Shown piece after piece: positions 9,464 to 18,309 of a stretch of 64,000 bases of DNA. This stretch comes from Flavimaribacter sediminis (lineage in GTDB: Bacteria > Pseudomonadota > Alphaproteobacteria > Rhizobiales > Rhizobiaceae): positions 1,658,696-1,722,695 of the forward strand of contig NZ_JAICBX010000001.1 in assembly GCF_019492055.1 (NCBI RefSeq), written 5' to 3'. Under the pieces are notes generated by a model. That model was not told the origin of the DNA, did no database searches, and was given only the letters and a program-made list of their open reading frames with translations. The position numbers and the translations under genes were made by a program. The first letter of the stretch is position 1. Every line of letters starts with the position of its first letter.

Positions 9464-9606
9464 TTCAAAAAATGGCGTCAAGTATCTGATATTATTCAAA
9501 TAGATATATATCCCACAAAGGATTCAACGATGCACCTGCGCACGGGATTGAATCCGTGTCGCACGACATTATTGACGTCCATGATGGCGATTGCAATTCC
9601 GTCTTG

Positions 9607-10590
9607 TTAGTCGAACTTGCCGAGATCCTGGTGCCGGGCGATGATTTCACGCACGGTGCGGGACGACGAACGCATAACGATCGTGTGCGTCACGATCGCG
9701 GATTTCGAAAACCTGACGCCGCTCAACAGATTACCATCCGTCACGCCGGTCGCCGAAAACACGACGTCTCCGCTCGCCATCTCTTCCAGCTTGTAGATGC
9801 GATCCGGATCGTCGATCCCCATGGTCTTCGCCCGGGCGATCTTTTCTTCCGTATTGAGTTGCAGCCGGCCTTCCATCTGGCCTCCGATGCAGCGCAACGC
9901 GGCCGCCGCCAGCACGCCTTCCGGCGCACCGCCGATACCAAGGTAGATGTCAATGCCGGTTTCCTCGGGATTCGTCGTATGGATGACGCCGGCGACGTCG
10001 CCATCGCCAATCAGGCGTATCGCAGCGCCGGTGGAACGCACTTCTTCGATGAGACGCGCGTGGCGCGGCCGGTCGAGTATGCAGGCCGTAACGTCTTTCG
10101 TTTCAACGCCCTTTGCATCGGCGACCGCCTTGATGTTCTCCACCGGGGTTTTTGTCAGGGAAACCGTGTTGTCCGGATAGCCGGGACCGATGGCGATCTT
10201 CTCCATATAGACGTCCGGCGCGTAGAGCAGGCTTCCCTTTTCGGCCATAGCAATGACCGCAAGAGAATTCGGCAGGTTCTTCGCGCAGATGGTGGTGCCT
10301 TCCAGCGGATCGAGCGCGATATCCACCTTTGAGCCCTTGCCCGTGCCGACTTCTTCCCCGATGTAGAGCATCGGCGCTTCGTCGCGTTCCCCCTCGCCTA
10401 TCACCACCGTTCCGGCGATTGGCAGACGATTGAGCTCCTTGCGCATCGCGTCGACCGCGACCTGATCGGCGTCTTTTTCGTCGCCACGGCCACGAAGACG
10501 CGCTGCGGCGACTGCGGCCCGTTCGGTGACGCGTACGATTTCGAGTGTCAGAATTCGATCGAGACCGCTATTGTCCGACGATTTCGCCAT
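9607..10590 (-). CDS. glpX: class II fructose-1,6-bisphosphatase
   Basis: GlpX hydrolyses fructose-1,6-bisphosphate in gluconeogenesis. The 327-residue protein has the class II features: early VTERAAVAAARLRGRGD, GEGERDEAPMLYIGE, the metal-binding IALDPLEGTTICAKN, and IGGAPEGVLAAAALRCIGG. It lacks the class I sugar-phosphatase layout. The start is the ATG at 10590. It is followed by recJ in the same direction. Upstream lies a divergently oriented SDR, so the 257-bp gap 10591-10847 should hold two divergent promoters. Confidence 0.96.
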   Translation of the reverse strand: MAKSSDNSGLDRILTLEIVRVTERAAVAAARLRGRGDEKDADQVAVDAMRKELNRLPIAGTVVIGEGERDEAPMLYIGEEVGTGKGSKVDIALDPLEGTTICAKNLPNSLAVIAMAEKGSLLYAPDVYMEKIAIGPGYPDNTVSLTKTPVENIKAVADAKGVETKDVTACILDRPRHARLIEEVRSTGAAIRLIGDGDVAGVIHTTNPEETGIDIYLGIGGAPEGVLAAAALRCIGGQMEGRLQLNTEEKIARAKTMGIDDPDRIYKLEEMASGDVVFSATGVTDGNLLSGVRFSKSAIVTHTIVMRSSSRTVREIIARHQDLGKFD

Positions 10591-10847
10591 TGGCCGGTGT
10601 CCTGTTGCTTGTTATCGATGCGTATGCAGCGCCAGATATCCCGTCGCCATCATCATTGGCAACGGTTCAATGTGAAAAAAGGGCTTTTGAATGGCTCGTG
10701 GAAGCAATACAGCCGGACTAAATCGATTAAGATTACAGCATGGTCGAAACTGTCCACAGGCGACCACCAGCAAAGTCGGCTGCGCGTCGATAAAGACGAT
10801 TATTTTGAGACGGTTCAACAAACCGGATTGCGATGGAGTGATTTGAA

Positions 10848-11552
10848 ATGACAGATTTGAAGGTCGCCCTGGTCACGGCGGGAGGAAGCGGAATGGGTGC
10901 GGAGGCCGCCCGCCGGCTTGCAAATGACGGCTACAAGGTGGCTATCCTTTCCTCTTCGGGCAAGGGTGAGACCCTGGCGGAAGAACTGGGCGGCGTCGGA
11001 GTGACGGGCAGTAACCTTTCGAATGAGGATCTGCAGCGCCTTGTCGACAGGGCGACGCAGCAATGGGGCAGAATCGATGTGCTGGTCAACAGCGCCGGCC
11101 ACGGCCCGAAGGGACCGGTTCTGGAGATACCGGACGAAGACTGGCACCTGGGTCTCGACGTCTATCTGCTGAATGTGATCCGCCCTACGCGCCTCGTCAC
11201 ACCAATCATGAGAGAGCAGAAAGCCGGCGTCATCATCAACATTTCCACTTTCGCCGTGTTCGAACCCGATCCGATGTTTCCGACATCTGGCGTCTTCCGG
11301 GCCGGGTTGGCGGCGTTCACCAAGCTCTTCGCCGACAAATACGCAGCCGACAATGTGCGGATGAACAATGTGCTTCCGGGCTACATCGACAGTCTGCCCG
11401 AGAAGGAGGAGCGCCGCGAAAAAATACCGATGCAGCGCTACGGCTCGGTAGCGGAGATTGCAGCGACCGTGTCATTCCTTGCGTCCGATGGCGCCGGCTA
11501 CATCACCGGACAGAACATCCGCGTGGATGGCGGAATCACCCGGTCGGTGTGA
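10848..11552 (+). CDS. short-chain dehydrogenase/reductase with atypical active site
   Basis: A 234-residue Rossmann-fold SDR annotated by similarity as 3-oxoacyl-ACP-reductase-like. Residues 10-17 (TAGGSGMG) form the cofactor glycine motif, NSAGHG (81-86) replaces NNAG, and Ser133 (INIST) is at the catalytic Ser position. The YxxxK motif is missing: the expected Tyr and Lys positions read FPTSGVFRAGL (T146/S147 and F150/R151). The C-terminus YITGQNIRVDGGI is typical. It is either a catalytically altered subfamily or a non-enzymatic one. It meets the LysE gene tail to tail with no spacer. GGAG precedes the ATG. Confidence 0.85.
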   Translation: MTDLKVALVTAGGSGMGAEAARRLANDGYKVAILSSSGKGETLAEELGGVGVTGSNLSNEDLQRLVDRATQQWGRIDVLVNSAGHGPKGPVLEIPDEDWHLGLDVYLLNVIRPTRLVTPIMREQKAGVIINISTFAVFEPDPMFPTSGVFRAGLAAFTKLFADKYAADNVRMNNVLPGYIDSLPEKEERREKIPMQRYGSVAEIAATVSFLASDGAGYITGQNIRVDGGITRSV

Positions 11553-12182
11553 TCAGCGCGTTTCCGTCATCAGCTTTAGTCCGAAGAGGCCGAGCGCCGT
11601 CGCGCCTGCATAACGGAAGAACCGTCGAATTGCGGGAATCTTTCCGATCCTGTCGCCAAATCGGTCGATAGCCGCCACGAAGGTCAAATCGACGACAAGA
11701 AAGATCGTCGCTACAGCCAGACCAAGCAGCAACATCTGATTTGCAACGGGTGTTTCTGCGCTCGCATTGGTGAACAATGGCAGAAAGGCTGCATAAAAAG
11801 TGATGGTTCGCGGGTTGAGCGCGACCAGCCAAAATCCGGCTGCAATCTCAGCCAGAGAGCGCGTCACTGATGGCAGCTCCGTATTGTCCGACACACGCAT
11901 TTCGCCGGAAGCGCGCCACATGGAAAAGGCCTGCCAAAGCAGGTAGGCGCCGCCAGCATATCTGAGCCAGGTCAGAAGCTCAGGCGCTGTGGAAATCAAC
12001 CAGGAAAGCCCGGCGGAAACCAGGGCGATTGGCGCCGCTGCGCCAAGGGCAATGCCCAAAGCCGTTCTGATTCCAGCCATCGTGCCGCGCGCGCCAGTTA
12101 CATATGCAAGCTTGATGAAGTTTGGCCCCGGTTCCAGAGCAATCGAAACTGTGACCAGAATGAAAATGACAACTTCTATCAT
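11553..12182 (-). CDS. LysE/RhtB family amino-acid exporter
   Basis: A 209-residue integral membrane protein with about six TM segments. It contains the family signature near its N-terminus (ALEPGPNFIKLAYVTGARGTMAG, where PGPN is diagnostic) and LNPRTITFYAAFLP in the second half. The LysE/RhtB superfamily exports amino acids such as lysine, threonine or homoserine. It lies 69 bp downstream of the homoserine dehydrogenase gene on the same strand, which hints at threonine/homoserine efflux, but substrate is inferred from context only. Confidence 0.88.
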   Translation of the reverse strand: MIEVVIFILVTVSIALEPGPNFIKLAYVTGARGTMAGIRTALGIALGAAAPIALVSAGLSWLISTAPELLTWLRYAGGAYLLWQAFSMWRASGEMRVSDNTELPSVTRSLAEIAAGFWLVALNPRTITFYAAFLPLFTNASAETPVANQMLLLGLAVATIFLVVDLTFVAAIDRFGDRIGKIPAIRRFFRYAGATALGLFGLKLMTETR

Positions 12183-12251
12183 CGGACGCCACCCTCTTCG
12201 GCTTACTGCGATGACAACATTCCGGTTCGCAGTGAGTCAAGACCGACACCG

Positions 12252-13574
12252 TCATGCGCCGGCGGCGGGGCGCTCGATACGGATGACCTGGGGTTTGTCG
12301 GCAAGATAGCCTTCGGAGCCGATCGCCTTCACCGCCTTGCGCACGGAGGCTTCCATTGTGGCGTGCGTAACAAGGATCACGGTCTTCTTGTCGCCGTTGC
12401 CGGCGCTTCCCGGGCGCTGAACGATCGATTCCAGCGAGATCGCATTGTCCGACATGTGCTTTGAAAGACTTGCAAACACGCCCGTCCGGTCTTCCACTGT
12501 CAGGCGGATGAAATAACCGCCCTCATGGCTGCGCATGCGCGCGCGCGAATAGGGTTGCAGGCTCGCGGCCGGTCGACCGAGCACCGGGCCGTACTGGTAT
12601 CCGGGGCGGCTCTTGGCGATGTCTGCGATATCGCCCATGACGGCGGACGCCGTAGCGTCGCCGCCTGCTCCGGGACCGGACATCAGCAGTTCACCCAGGA
12701 CATCGGCGTCGATCGCGACGGCGTTCGTCACGCCGTCGACGCGAGCGATGACCGAGTCCTTCGGAACCATGGTCGGATGGACGCGCTGTTCGATCCCGGT
12801 TTCGGTTTTCTGTGCGACGCCCAGAAGCTTGATTCGAAAACCGAGTTCATCGGCCGCCTTGATGTCCTCGATGGAGATATTCGAAATGCCTTCCAGATAA
12901 ATCTCGTCCGCGGCGATTTTTGTGCCGAAGGCGATGCTGGTCAGAATCGCCAGCTTGTGCGCCGTGTCATTGCCCTCGACGTCGAAGGTCGGATCGGCTT
13001 CGGCGTAACCCAGTCGCTGCGCCTCGGCGAGACATTCCTCGAAGGAGATCCCCTTCTTTTCCATCTGGGTCAGAATGTAGTTGCAGGTGCCGTTCAGAAT
13101 TCCGAACACGCGCTGGATCCTGTTTCCGGTCAGGGATTCGCGCATAGCCTTGATCACGGGGATGCCGCCGGCGACCGCGGCCTCGAAATTCAAGAGCACG
13201 CCCTTGTCTTCGGCAAGCGTCGCCAATTCCACCCCATGCCGGGCGAGCAGCGCCTTGTTGGCCGTCACGGCGTGTTTGCCGCTGGTCAGCGCGTCGCGTA
13301 CAGACTGCAGGGCCGGGTCGCCTTCTCCGCCCATCAACTCGACGAAAACGTCGATATCTGCGGCACGGGCCATTTCGACCGGGTCGGTGTAGAACTTGAC
13401 GCCGGACAGGTCGACGCCCCTGTCCCTGGACGCATCCCGCGCGCTCACTGCGACGACGTCGATCGCCTTGCCGCAAATCCCTGCCAGCGCCTCGTGCCGC
13501 TCCGACAGAATGCGCACAAGGGCGGCGCCAACGGTACCCAGACCCGCAATACCGATTTTGAGGGCTTCAGACAT
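12252..13574 (-). CDS. hom: homoserine dehydrogenase
   Basis: Reduces aspartate semialdehyde to homoserine, the branch point to threonine and methionine. The 440-residue protein has an N-terminal NAD(P) Rossmann motif (GIAGLGTVGAALVRIL) and the catalytic domain with NKALLARHG, EAAVAGGIPVIKAMRESL, NGTCNYILTQM and YAEADPTFDVEG. A C-terminal ACT domain (GGYFIRLTVEDRTGVFASLS, about residues 352-430) gives threonine feedback in relatives. It follows the aminotransferase gene by 60 bp on the same strand, and both are probably one transcript with the exporter. Confidence 0.97.
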   Translation of the reverse strand: MSEALKIGIAGLGTVGAALVRILSERHEALAGICGKAIDVVAVSARDASRDRGVDLSGVKFYTDPVEMARAADIDVFVELMGGEGDPALQSVRDALTSGKHAVTANKALLARHGVELATLAEDKGVLLNFEAAVAGGIPVIKAMRESLTGNRIQRVFGILNGTCNYILTQMEKKGISFEECLAEAQRLGYAEADPTFDVEGNDTAHKLAILTSIAFGTKIAADEIYLEGISNISIEDIKAADELGFRIKLLGVAQKTETGIEQRVHPTMVPKDSVIARVDGVTNAVAIDADVLGELLMSGPGAGGDATASAVMGDIADIAKSRPGYQYGPVLGRPAASLQPYSRARMRSHEGGYFIRLTVEDRTGVFASLSKHMSDNAISLESIVQRPGSAGNGDKKTVILVTHATMEASVRKAVKAIGSEGYLADKPQVIRIERPAAGA

Positions 13575-13634
13575 AGAGCTTCCAGTAACATGATGCGTTC
13601 GGAGGAGAGAAACCGACCGAACGATGCGTTCGCA

Positions 13635-14852
13635 TTAACGCCGGGAATCCAGCCGGACGACGTTTTGCATATTTTCGTCGCCGGATGCAAGGAAGCGTTT
13701 GATGTTGCGGGCCGCCTGCCGGATCCGGTGCTCGTTCTCGACCAGCGCGATACGAACATGCGTGTCGCCGTACTCTCCGAAACCAATGCCCGGCGATACG
13801 GCGACATCCGCCTTCTCGATCAGCATCTTGGAGAAGTCCAGCGATCCCATTTCGCGATAACGCTCGGGCAGCGGCGCCCAGGCGAACATCGTCGCAGCCG
13901 GCGCCGGCACCGGCCAACCTGCCTTCGCGAAAGTGTCGACCATGACGTCGCGACGCCGCTTGTAGGTGTTTCGCACCTCTTCAATTTCGGAGCCATCGCC
14001 ATTGAGCGCCGTCGTCGCCGCAACCTGGATCGGCGTAAAAGCGCCGTAATCGAGATAGGATTTAACGCGCGACAGCGCAGCGATAAGCCGCTCGTTGCCG
14101 ACGGCAAACCCCATGCGCCAGCCGGGCATGGAGAAGGTCTTCGACATCGAGGTGAATTCAACGGTAACATCAACGGCGCCTGGAACCTCCAGAACAGAAG
14201 GAGGCGGCGTATCGTCGTAATAGATCTCCGCATAGGCGAGATCCGACAGGATGATGATGTCGTGCTTTTTGGCGAAGCTGACCACATCCTTGTAGAAATC
14301 CAGTGTCGCAACATGCGCCGTCGGATTGGACGGATAATTGAGAATGAGCGCAATCGGACGCGGAATGGAGTGACGCACCGCGCGCTCCAGCGAGTAGAAA
14401 AAGCTTTCGTCAGGCTCCACAGACATGGAGCGGATGACCCCGCCCGACATGATGAATCCGAATGCGTGGATCGGATAGGTCGGGTTGGGACACATGATCA
14501 CGTCGCCGGGCGCCGTAATGGCCTGCGCCATGTTGGCGAAGCCCTCCTTCGAGCCCAGTGTCGCGACGATCTGCGTGTCCGGATTGAGCTTCACGCCGAA
14601 ACGGTTTTCATAATAGCGCGCCTGCGCCTTGCGGAGGCCCGGAATGCCGCGCGACGTGGAATAGCGGTGCGTGCGCGGATCGCGCACAACCTCGCAAAGC
14701 TTGTCGACGATGCTCTGGGGCGTCGGCAAATCCGGATTGCCCATGCCGAGATCGATAATATCGGCTCCGGACGCTCGCGCGTCCGCCTTCAGTCTGTTGA
14801 CCTGCTCGAAGACGTAGGGCGGAAGGCGGCGAACTTTGTGAAACTCTTCCAT
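13635..14852 (-). CDS. PLP-dependent aminotransferase (AlaC / LL-DAP-aminotransferase-like)
   Basis: Fold-type I class I/II aminotransferase of 405 residues. Visible motifs are DLGMGNPDLPTP near residue 37, YSTSRGIPGLRKA, the NYPSNPTAHVA substrate/PLP segment, the PLP lysine in SMSKTFSMPGWRMGFAVGN, and the late HVRIALVENEHRIRQAARN. These proteins are often labelled LL-diaminopimelate aminotransferase, but alphaproteobacterial members next to hom are more like the alanine aminotransferase AlaC. The exact amino donor is not resolved. It is first in the aminotransferase-hom-exporter unit. Confidence 0.9.
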   Translation of the reverse strand: MEEFHKVRRLPPYVFEQVNRLKADARASGADIIDLGMGNPDLPTPQSIVDKLCEVVRDPRTHRYSTSRGIPGLRKAQARYYENRFGVKLNPDTQIVATLGSKEGFANMAQAITAPGDVIMCPNPTYPIHAFGFIMSGGVIRSMSVEPDESFFYSLERAVRHSIPRPIALILNYPSNPTAHVATLDFYKDVVSFAKKHDIIILSDLAYAEIYYDDTPPPSVLEVPGAVDVTVEFTSMSKTFSMPGWRMGFAVGNERLIAALSRVKSYLDYGAFTPIQVAATTALNGDGSEIEEVRNTYKRRRDVMVDTFAKAGWPVPAPAATMFAWAPLPERYREMGSLDFSKMLIEKADVAVSPGIGFGEYGDTHVRIALVENEHRIRQAARNIKRFLASGDENMQNVVRLDSRR

Positions 14853-14990
14853 TTCGATTCCGGATGGTTGTCTGTGTTTTCGGTCGTTTGAGCCCGAACT
14901 GTGGCGAAGCCGGGACGGTCACTATCCATTATACGCCCTATTGGCGGGAAGCGGAAATGCTCAGGCGGACAGTACTCGTACGTCAGGCGA

Positions 14991-15446
14991 TCAGTTCTCG
15001 ATTTCCGCCTTGGCCTCTTCGCCATGACTGCGCGCGATCGCTTCGAATTCTTCGGACTGCTTCTTGTAGGCGTCGCTTGTCGCTGAGGCGGATGGCGGCT
15101 TGCGCTGTTTCAGGATGGATTGCATCTCGTCCTGGATCTGTTTCTTTTCCGCGTCGCTCAACTGCTCCATCGCGCCGGTCGGCGTGGGGCCGAAGGTGGG
15201 AAACGTATCGTTCTGTGTCGCGCCGTCCTGCACGAAAGACGTGTCTCTTGGCGGTGTCTTGCGTTCCGGCCTTGCCTGCCCTTCAGGGCCTTTGGCCGTT
15301 TCCGCAGACGGCGCCGGCTGACCTGCGGCGGGGCCGGCTGCGTCGCCGGTCGTTCTCGGCGCGGCGTCCTCAAGCGAGGCCGACACGCAGCCGCCAGCAA
15401 GGATCGGTAGGATGAGAAGCGCTGCCAGATGAAAATGCGGTTTCAA
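14991..15446 (-). CDS. putative lipoprotein, unknown function
   Basis: A TTG start at 15446 gives MKPHFHLAALLILPILAGGC, a compact lipoprotein signal with lipobox LAGGC; GGTGA sits seven bases upstream. An in-frame ATG at 15506 adds 20 residues and would make the signal unusually long. The mature part is low-complexity (Pro, Ala, Glu, Lys) with a charged helical stretch MEQLSDAEKKQIQDEMQSIL near the end. Located between the aminotransferase and divergent phaC, it matches an uncharacterised gene often found at this place in rhizobia. No enzymatic motif is seen. Confidence 0.75.
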   Translation of the reverse strand: MKPHFHLAALLILPILAGGCVSASLEDAAPRTTGDAAGPAAGQPAPSAETAKGPEGQARPERKTPPRDTSFVQDGATQNDTFPTFGPTPTGAMEQLSDAEKKQIQDEMQSILKQRKPPSASATSDAYKKQSEEFEAIARSHGEEAKAEIEN

Positions 15447-15615
15447 GACGGGGTCACCATGCCATTCACGTTTTGAGCGAAACCCATAGCGCAGATGCGG
15501 GTTCAATGCACAAATAAATTCTACATTCTGTCAACATTTCTTGCATAATGGCCGCCATAAAGGGGAACAGAATCGGCAAAAGAAGGTCGATAGTCGCTAC
15601 AAACGGGAGGTCCAA

Positions 15616-17544
15616 TTGGCCAGCAAGTCAGGCCAGAGCGCCGGGAAGAAACAGGTTTCAAAGCGGACGAGCAGGCAGACGAACAAAGCGCCTCCGCCTC
15701 CTAAAACCACCACTCCCAAAGAGCCGGCCCCCGCGCTCAATGGCGAAGCGCAAATACCCGACATGGACGCATTCGTGGTCAAGGATCCCGAAGCCATGGC
15801 GCGCAATATGGCGCACATGGTGGAGGAACTTGGCAAAGCCGCGTCCGCATGGGTGCAGCCACGTGAAAGCGGCGAAAGATCCGATCATCTGGTCGGTCCG
15901 CTCACGGACATCATCAGGACCCTGACAAAACTCTCCGAATACTGGATCTCCGATCCGCAACGCTCGCTGCAGGCGCAGACCCATCTCTTCGGCAGTTTCA
16001 TGTCGCTGTGGTCGAACTCTATCCGTAAAATGTCAGGCGAGGAAGCCGAGGATCTCGCCGAAAGCCACAAGGCGGACAAGCGGTTCAAGGACGACGACTG
16101 GCGGGAGAACGCCTTTTTCAGTTTTCTGAGACAGGCCTACTGGGTCACGGCCGACTGGGCCGAAAAGCTTGCGAAGGAAGCCGAAGGCCTCGATCCGCAC
16201 ACGCGGCACAAGGCTGAATTCTATGTGCGGCAGCTGACAAGCGCGCTCTCGCCCAGCAATTTCATTCTGACCAATCCGGAAGTCTACAAGGAGACTGTCG
16301 CTGAAAGCGGACAGAATCTCGTTCGCGGAGCAAAGATGCTGGCGGAGGATATTCAGGCCGGACACGGCGATCTGAGGCTGCGGCAATCCGATTACACCAA
16401 GTTTGAAGTCGGCAAGAACATGGCGATGACTCCGGGCAAGGTCATCGCCCAGGACGACGTCTGCCAGATCATCCAGTATGCGCCGTCAACCAAAACGGTG
16501 TTGAAGCGCCCTCTCCTTGTCTGTCCGCCGTGGATCAACAAGTTCTATATTCTCGATCTGTCGCCGGAAAAATCCTTCATTCAGTGGGCTGTCGACCGTG
16601 GCCACACGGTGTTCGTTATTTCCTGGGTCAATCCCGACGCGCGTCACGCGCAAAAGAACTGGGAGGCCTACGGACGCGAGGGAATCAGTTTCGCCCTTGA
16701 TACGATCGAGAAAGCGACGGGCGAAAAGGCGGTCAACGCCGTGGGCTACTGCGTCGGCGGCACGTTGCTGGCGGCCATGCTCGCCCTTTACGCGAAGGAA
16801 GGCGACGACAGGATCAAATCCGCGACGTTTCTGACGACACAGGTGGATTTCGAGGGCGCCGGCGATCTGAAGGTTTTCGCCGACGCCGAGAATATCGACT
16901 ACATCGAAGAAACAATGCGCGAGACCGGCTATCTGGAAGGCTCCAAGATGGCGACGGCGTTCAACATGCTGCGGTCCTCGGAGCTCATCTGGCCCTTTGT
17001 GGTCAGCAACTACCTGAAGGGCAAGGAGCCGATGCCCTTCGACCTGCTCTACTGGAACTCGGACGCCACCCGTCTGCCGGCGGCCAACCACTCTTTCTAT
17101 CTGCGCAACTGCTATCTCGAGAACAATCTGTCCCAGAACCGCATGGAAATGGCCGGAGGAAAAATCTCGCTTCAGGACGTCACCATCCCGATCTACAATC
17201 TTGCGACCCGGGAAGATCACATTGCGCCGGCGCGGTCCGTCTTCAAGGGATGCCAGTATTTCGGCGGCGACGTGACCTACGTCATGGCCGGATCCGGCCA
17301 TATCGCGGGTGTCGTGAATCCGCCTGCAAAGAAAAAATACCAGTTCTGGAGCGGCGGCAAACCGGAGGGCGATTTCGACACGTGGCTGGAAAACGCCTCT
17401 GAACATCCGGGATCCTGGTGGCCAGACTGGGACAAATGGATCAAGAAGCTGGACCGCAGAAGAGTTGAGGCCCGCAAACCGGGCGGCAATGCGCTGAACT
17501 CCATCGAGGATGCGCCCGGAAGCTTTGTCAGGGAACGCGTATGA
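15616..17544 (+). CDS. phaC: class I poly(3-hydroxyalkanoate) synthase
   Basis: PhaC polymerises 3-hydroxyacyl-CoA into storage polyester on cytoplasmic granules. A TTG start at 15616 is chosen because GGGAGG (15605-15610) lies five bases upstream; it gives 642 residues. The N-terminal 50 residues are Lys/Pro-rich, followed by the PhaC N-terminal domain and an alpha/beta hydrolase core. The catalytic triad is visible as Cys379 in the lipase-like box GYCVGGT, Asp534 (REDHIAP) and His562 (GSGHIAG). There is no phaE/phaR partner nearby, as expected for class I. sfsA follows 28 bp downstream after a short hairpin (17545-17561). Confidence 0.97.
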   Translation: MASKSGQSAGKKQVSKRTSRQTNKAPPPPKTTTPKEPAPALNGEAQIPDMDAFVVKDPEAMARNMAHMVEELGKAASAWVQPRESGERSDHLVGPLTDIIRTLTKLSEYWISDPQRSLQAQTHLFGSFMSLWSNSIRKMSGEEAEDLAESHKADKRFKDDDWRENAFFSFLRQAYWVTADWAEKLAKEAEGLDPHTRHKAEFYVRQLTSALSPSNFILTNPEVYKETVAESGQNLVRGAKMLAEDIQAGHGDLRLRQSDYTKFEVGKNMAMTPGKVIAQDDVCQIIQYAPSTKTVLKRPLLVCPPWINKFYILDLSPEKSFIQWAVDRGHTVFVISWVNPDARHAQKNWEAYGREGISFALDTIEKATGEKAVNAVGYCVGGTLLAAMLALYAKEGDDRIKSATFLTTQVDFEGAGDLKVFADAENIDYIEETMRETGYLEGSKMATAFNMLRSSELIWPFVVSNYLKGKEPMPFDLLYWNSDATRLPAANHSFYLRNCYLENNLSQNRMEMAGGKISLQDVTIPIYNLATREDHIAPARSVFKGCQYFGGDVTYVMAGSGHIAGVVNPPAKKKYQFWSGGKPEGDFDTWLENASEHPGSWWPDWDKWIKKLDRRRVEARKPGGNALNSIEDAPGSFVRERV

Positions 17545-17572
17545 TCGGCCCCGGCGGCCGAAGCCTTAACGA

Positions 17573-18298
17573 ATGAAATTTCCCAAACCTTTGATACCCG
17601 CCACTCTGGTGCGTCGCTACAAGCGCTTCCTGTTCGACGCTATCCTGGATGACGGGACAGCGATTACCGGTTCGTGCCCGAACACCGGCTCCATGCTCGG
17701 CCTGACCGATCCAGGCTCGCGCATCTGGCTTTCGCTTCATGAGAACAACCCGAACCGTAAATACAAACATGCGCTGGAGATCGTGGAGACCGACAATGTG
17801 CTGGTCGGGATCAATACAGGCCTGCCGAACCGTATTGTCGAGGAAGCGGTGACGGCGGGTCGTGTGGACGCCCTCGCCGGTTATACGGAATTGCGGCGCG
17901 AACAGAAATACGGCGTCAATTCACGCATCGACCTTCTGCTGACGCATCCCGAGCGACCAGCCGCCTATGTCGAAATCAAGAATGTGCACTATCGTCGCCA
18001 TCCGCTGCTCGCAGAATTTCCGGACAGCGCCACGGCGCGTGGGGCCAAACACCTCTCGGAACTTGGCGACATGGTCGAAGCCGGTCATCGCGCCGTTATG
18101 GTCTATCTCGTGCAGCGTCCGGACTGCGATCGTCTCAAGATCTGCCGCGATCTCGACCCCGTCTATGGAGCAGCTTTCGATCGGGCGATCGGCCGCGGCG
18201 TCGAGGCGATCGCCCTTGGATGCAGCATCACGCCGGAAGCGATCGAGGTCGACAAGAAAATTCCAGTCGACGAGTCAGGCGTGGGGCAAGCGTCCTGA
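17573..18298 (+). CDS. sfsA: SfsA family DNA/RNA nuclease
   Basis: The 241-residue product matches SfsA throughout: [15 protein letters not shown], the invariant [10 protein letters not shown], and the nuclease-like core [24 protein letters not shown] with D and E-x-K residues. Further on are [13 protein letters not shown] and VYLVQRPDC. SfsA was named for sugar-fermentation stimulation; the fold belongs to the PD-(D/E)XK type. It lies directly behind phaC, a conserved rhizobial arrangement, and ends convergently 11 bp from the glycosyltransferase. Confidence 0.96.
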   Translation: MKFPKPLIPATLVRRYKRFLFDAILDDGTAITGSCPNTGSMLGLTDPGSRIWLSLHENNPNRKYKHALEIVETDNVLVGINTGLPNRIVEEAVTAGRVDALAGYTELRREQKYGVNSRIDLLLTHPERPAAYVEIKNVHYRRHPLLAEFPDSATARGAKHLSELGDMVEAGHRAVMVYLVQRPDCDRLKICRDLDPVYGAAFDRAIGRGVEAIALGCSITPEAIEVDKKIPVDESGVGQAS

Positions 18299-18309
18299 CG
18301 CAGTAAGTT

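Noticed and set aside
12525..14891. 788-codon open frame on the plus strand
   Set aside because: It is antisense to hom and the aminotransferase, both clear genes. Its translation is Arg/His-rich without domains, as expected from high-GC mirror frames.
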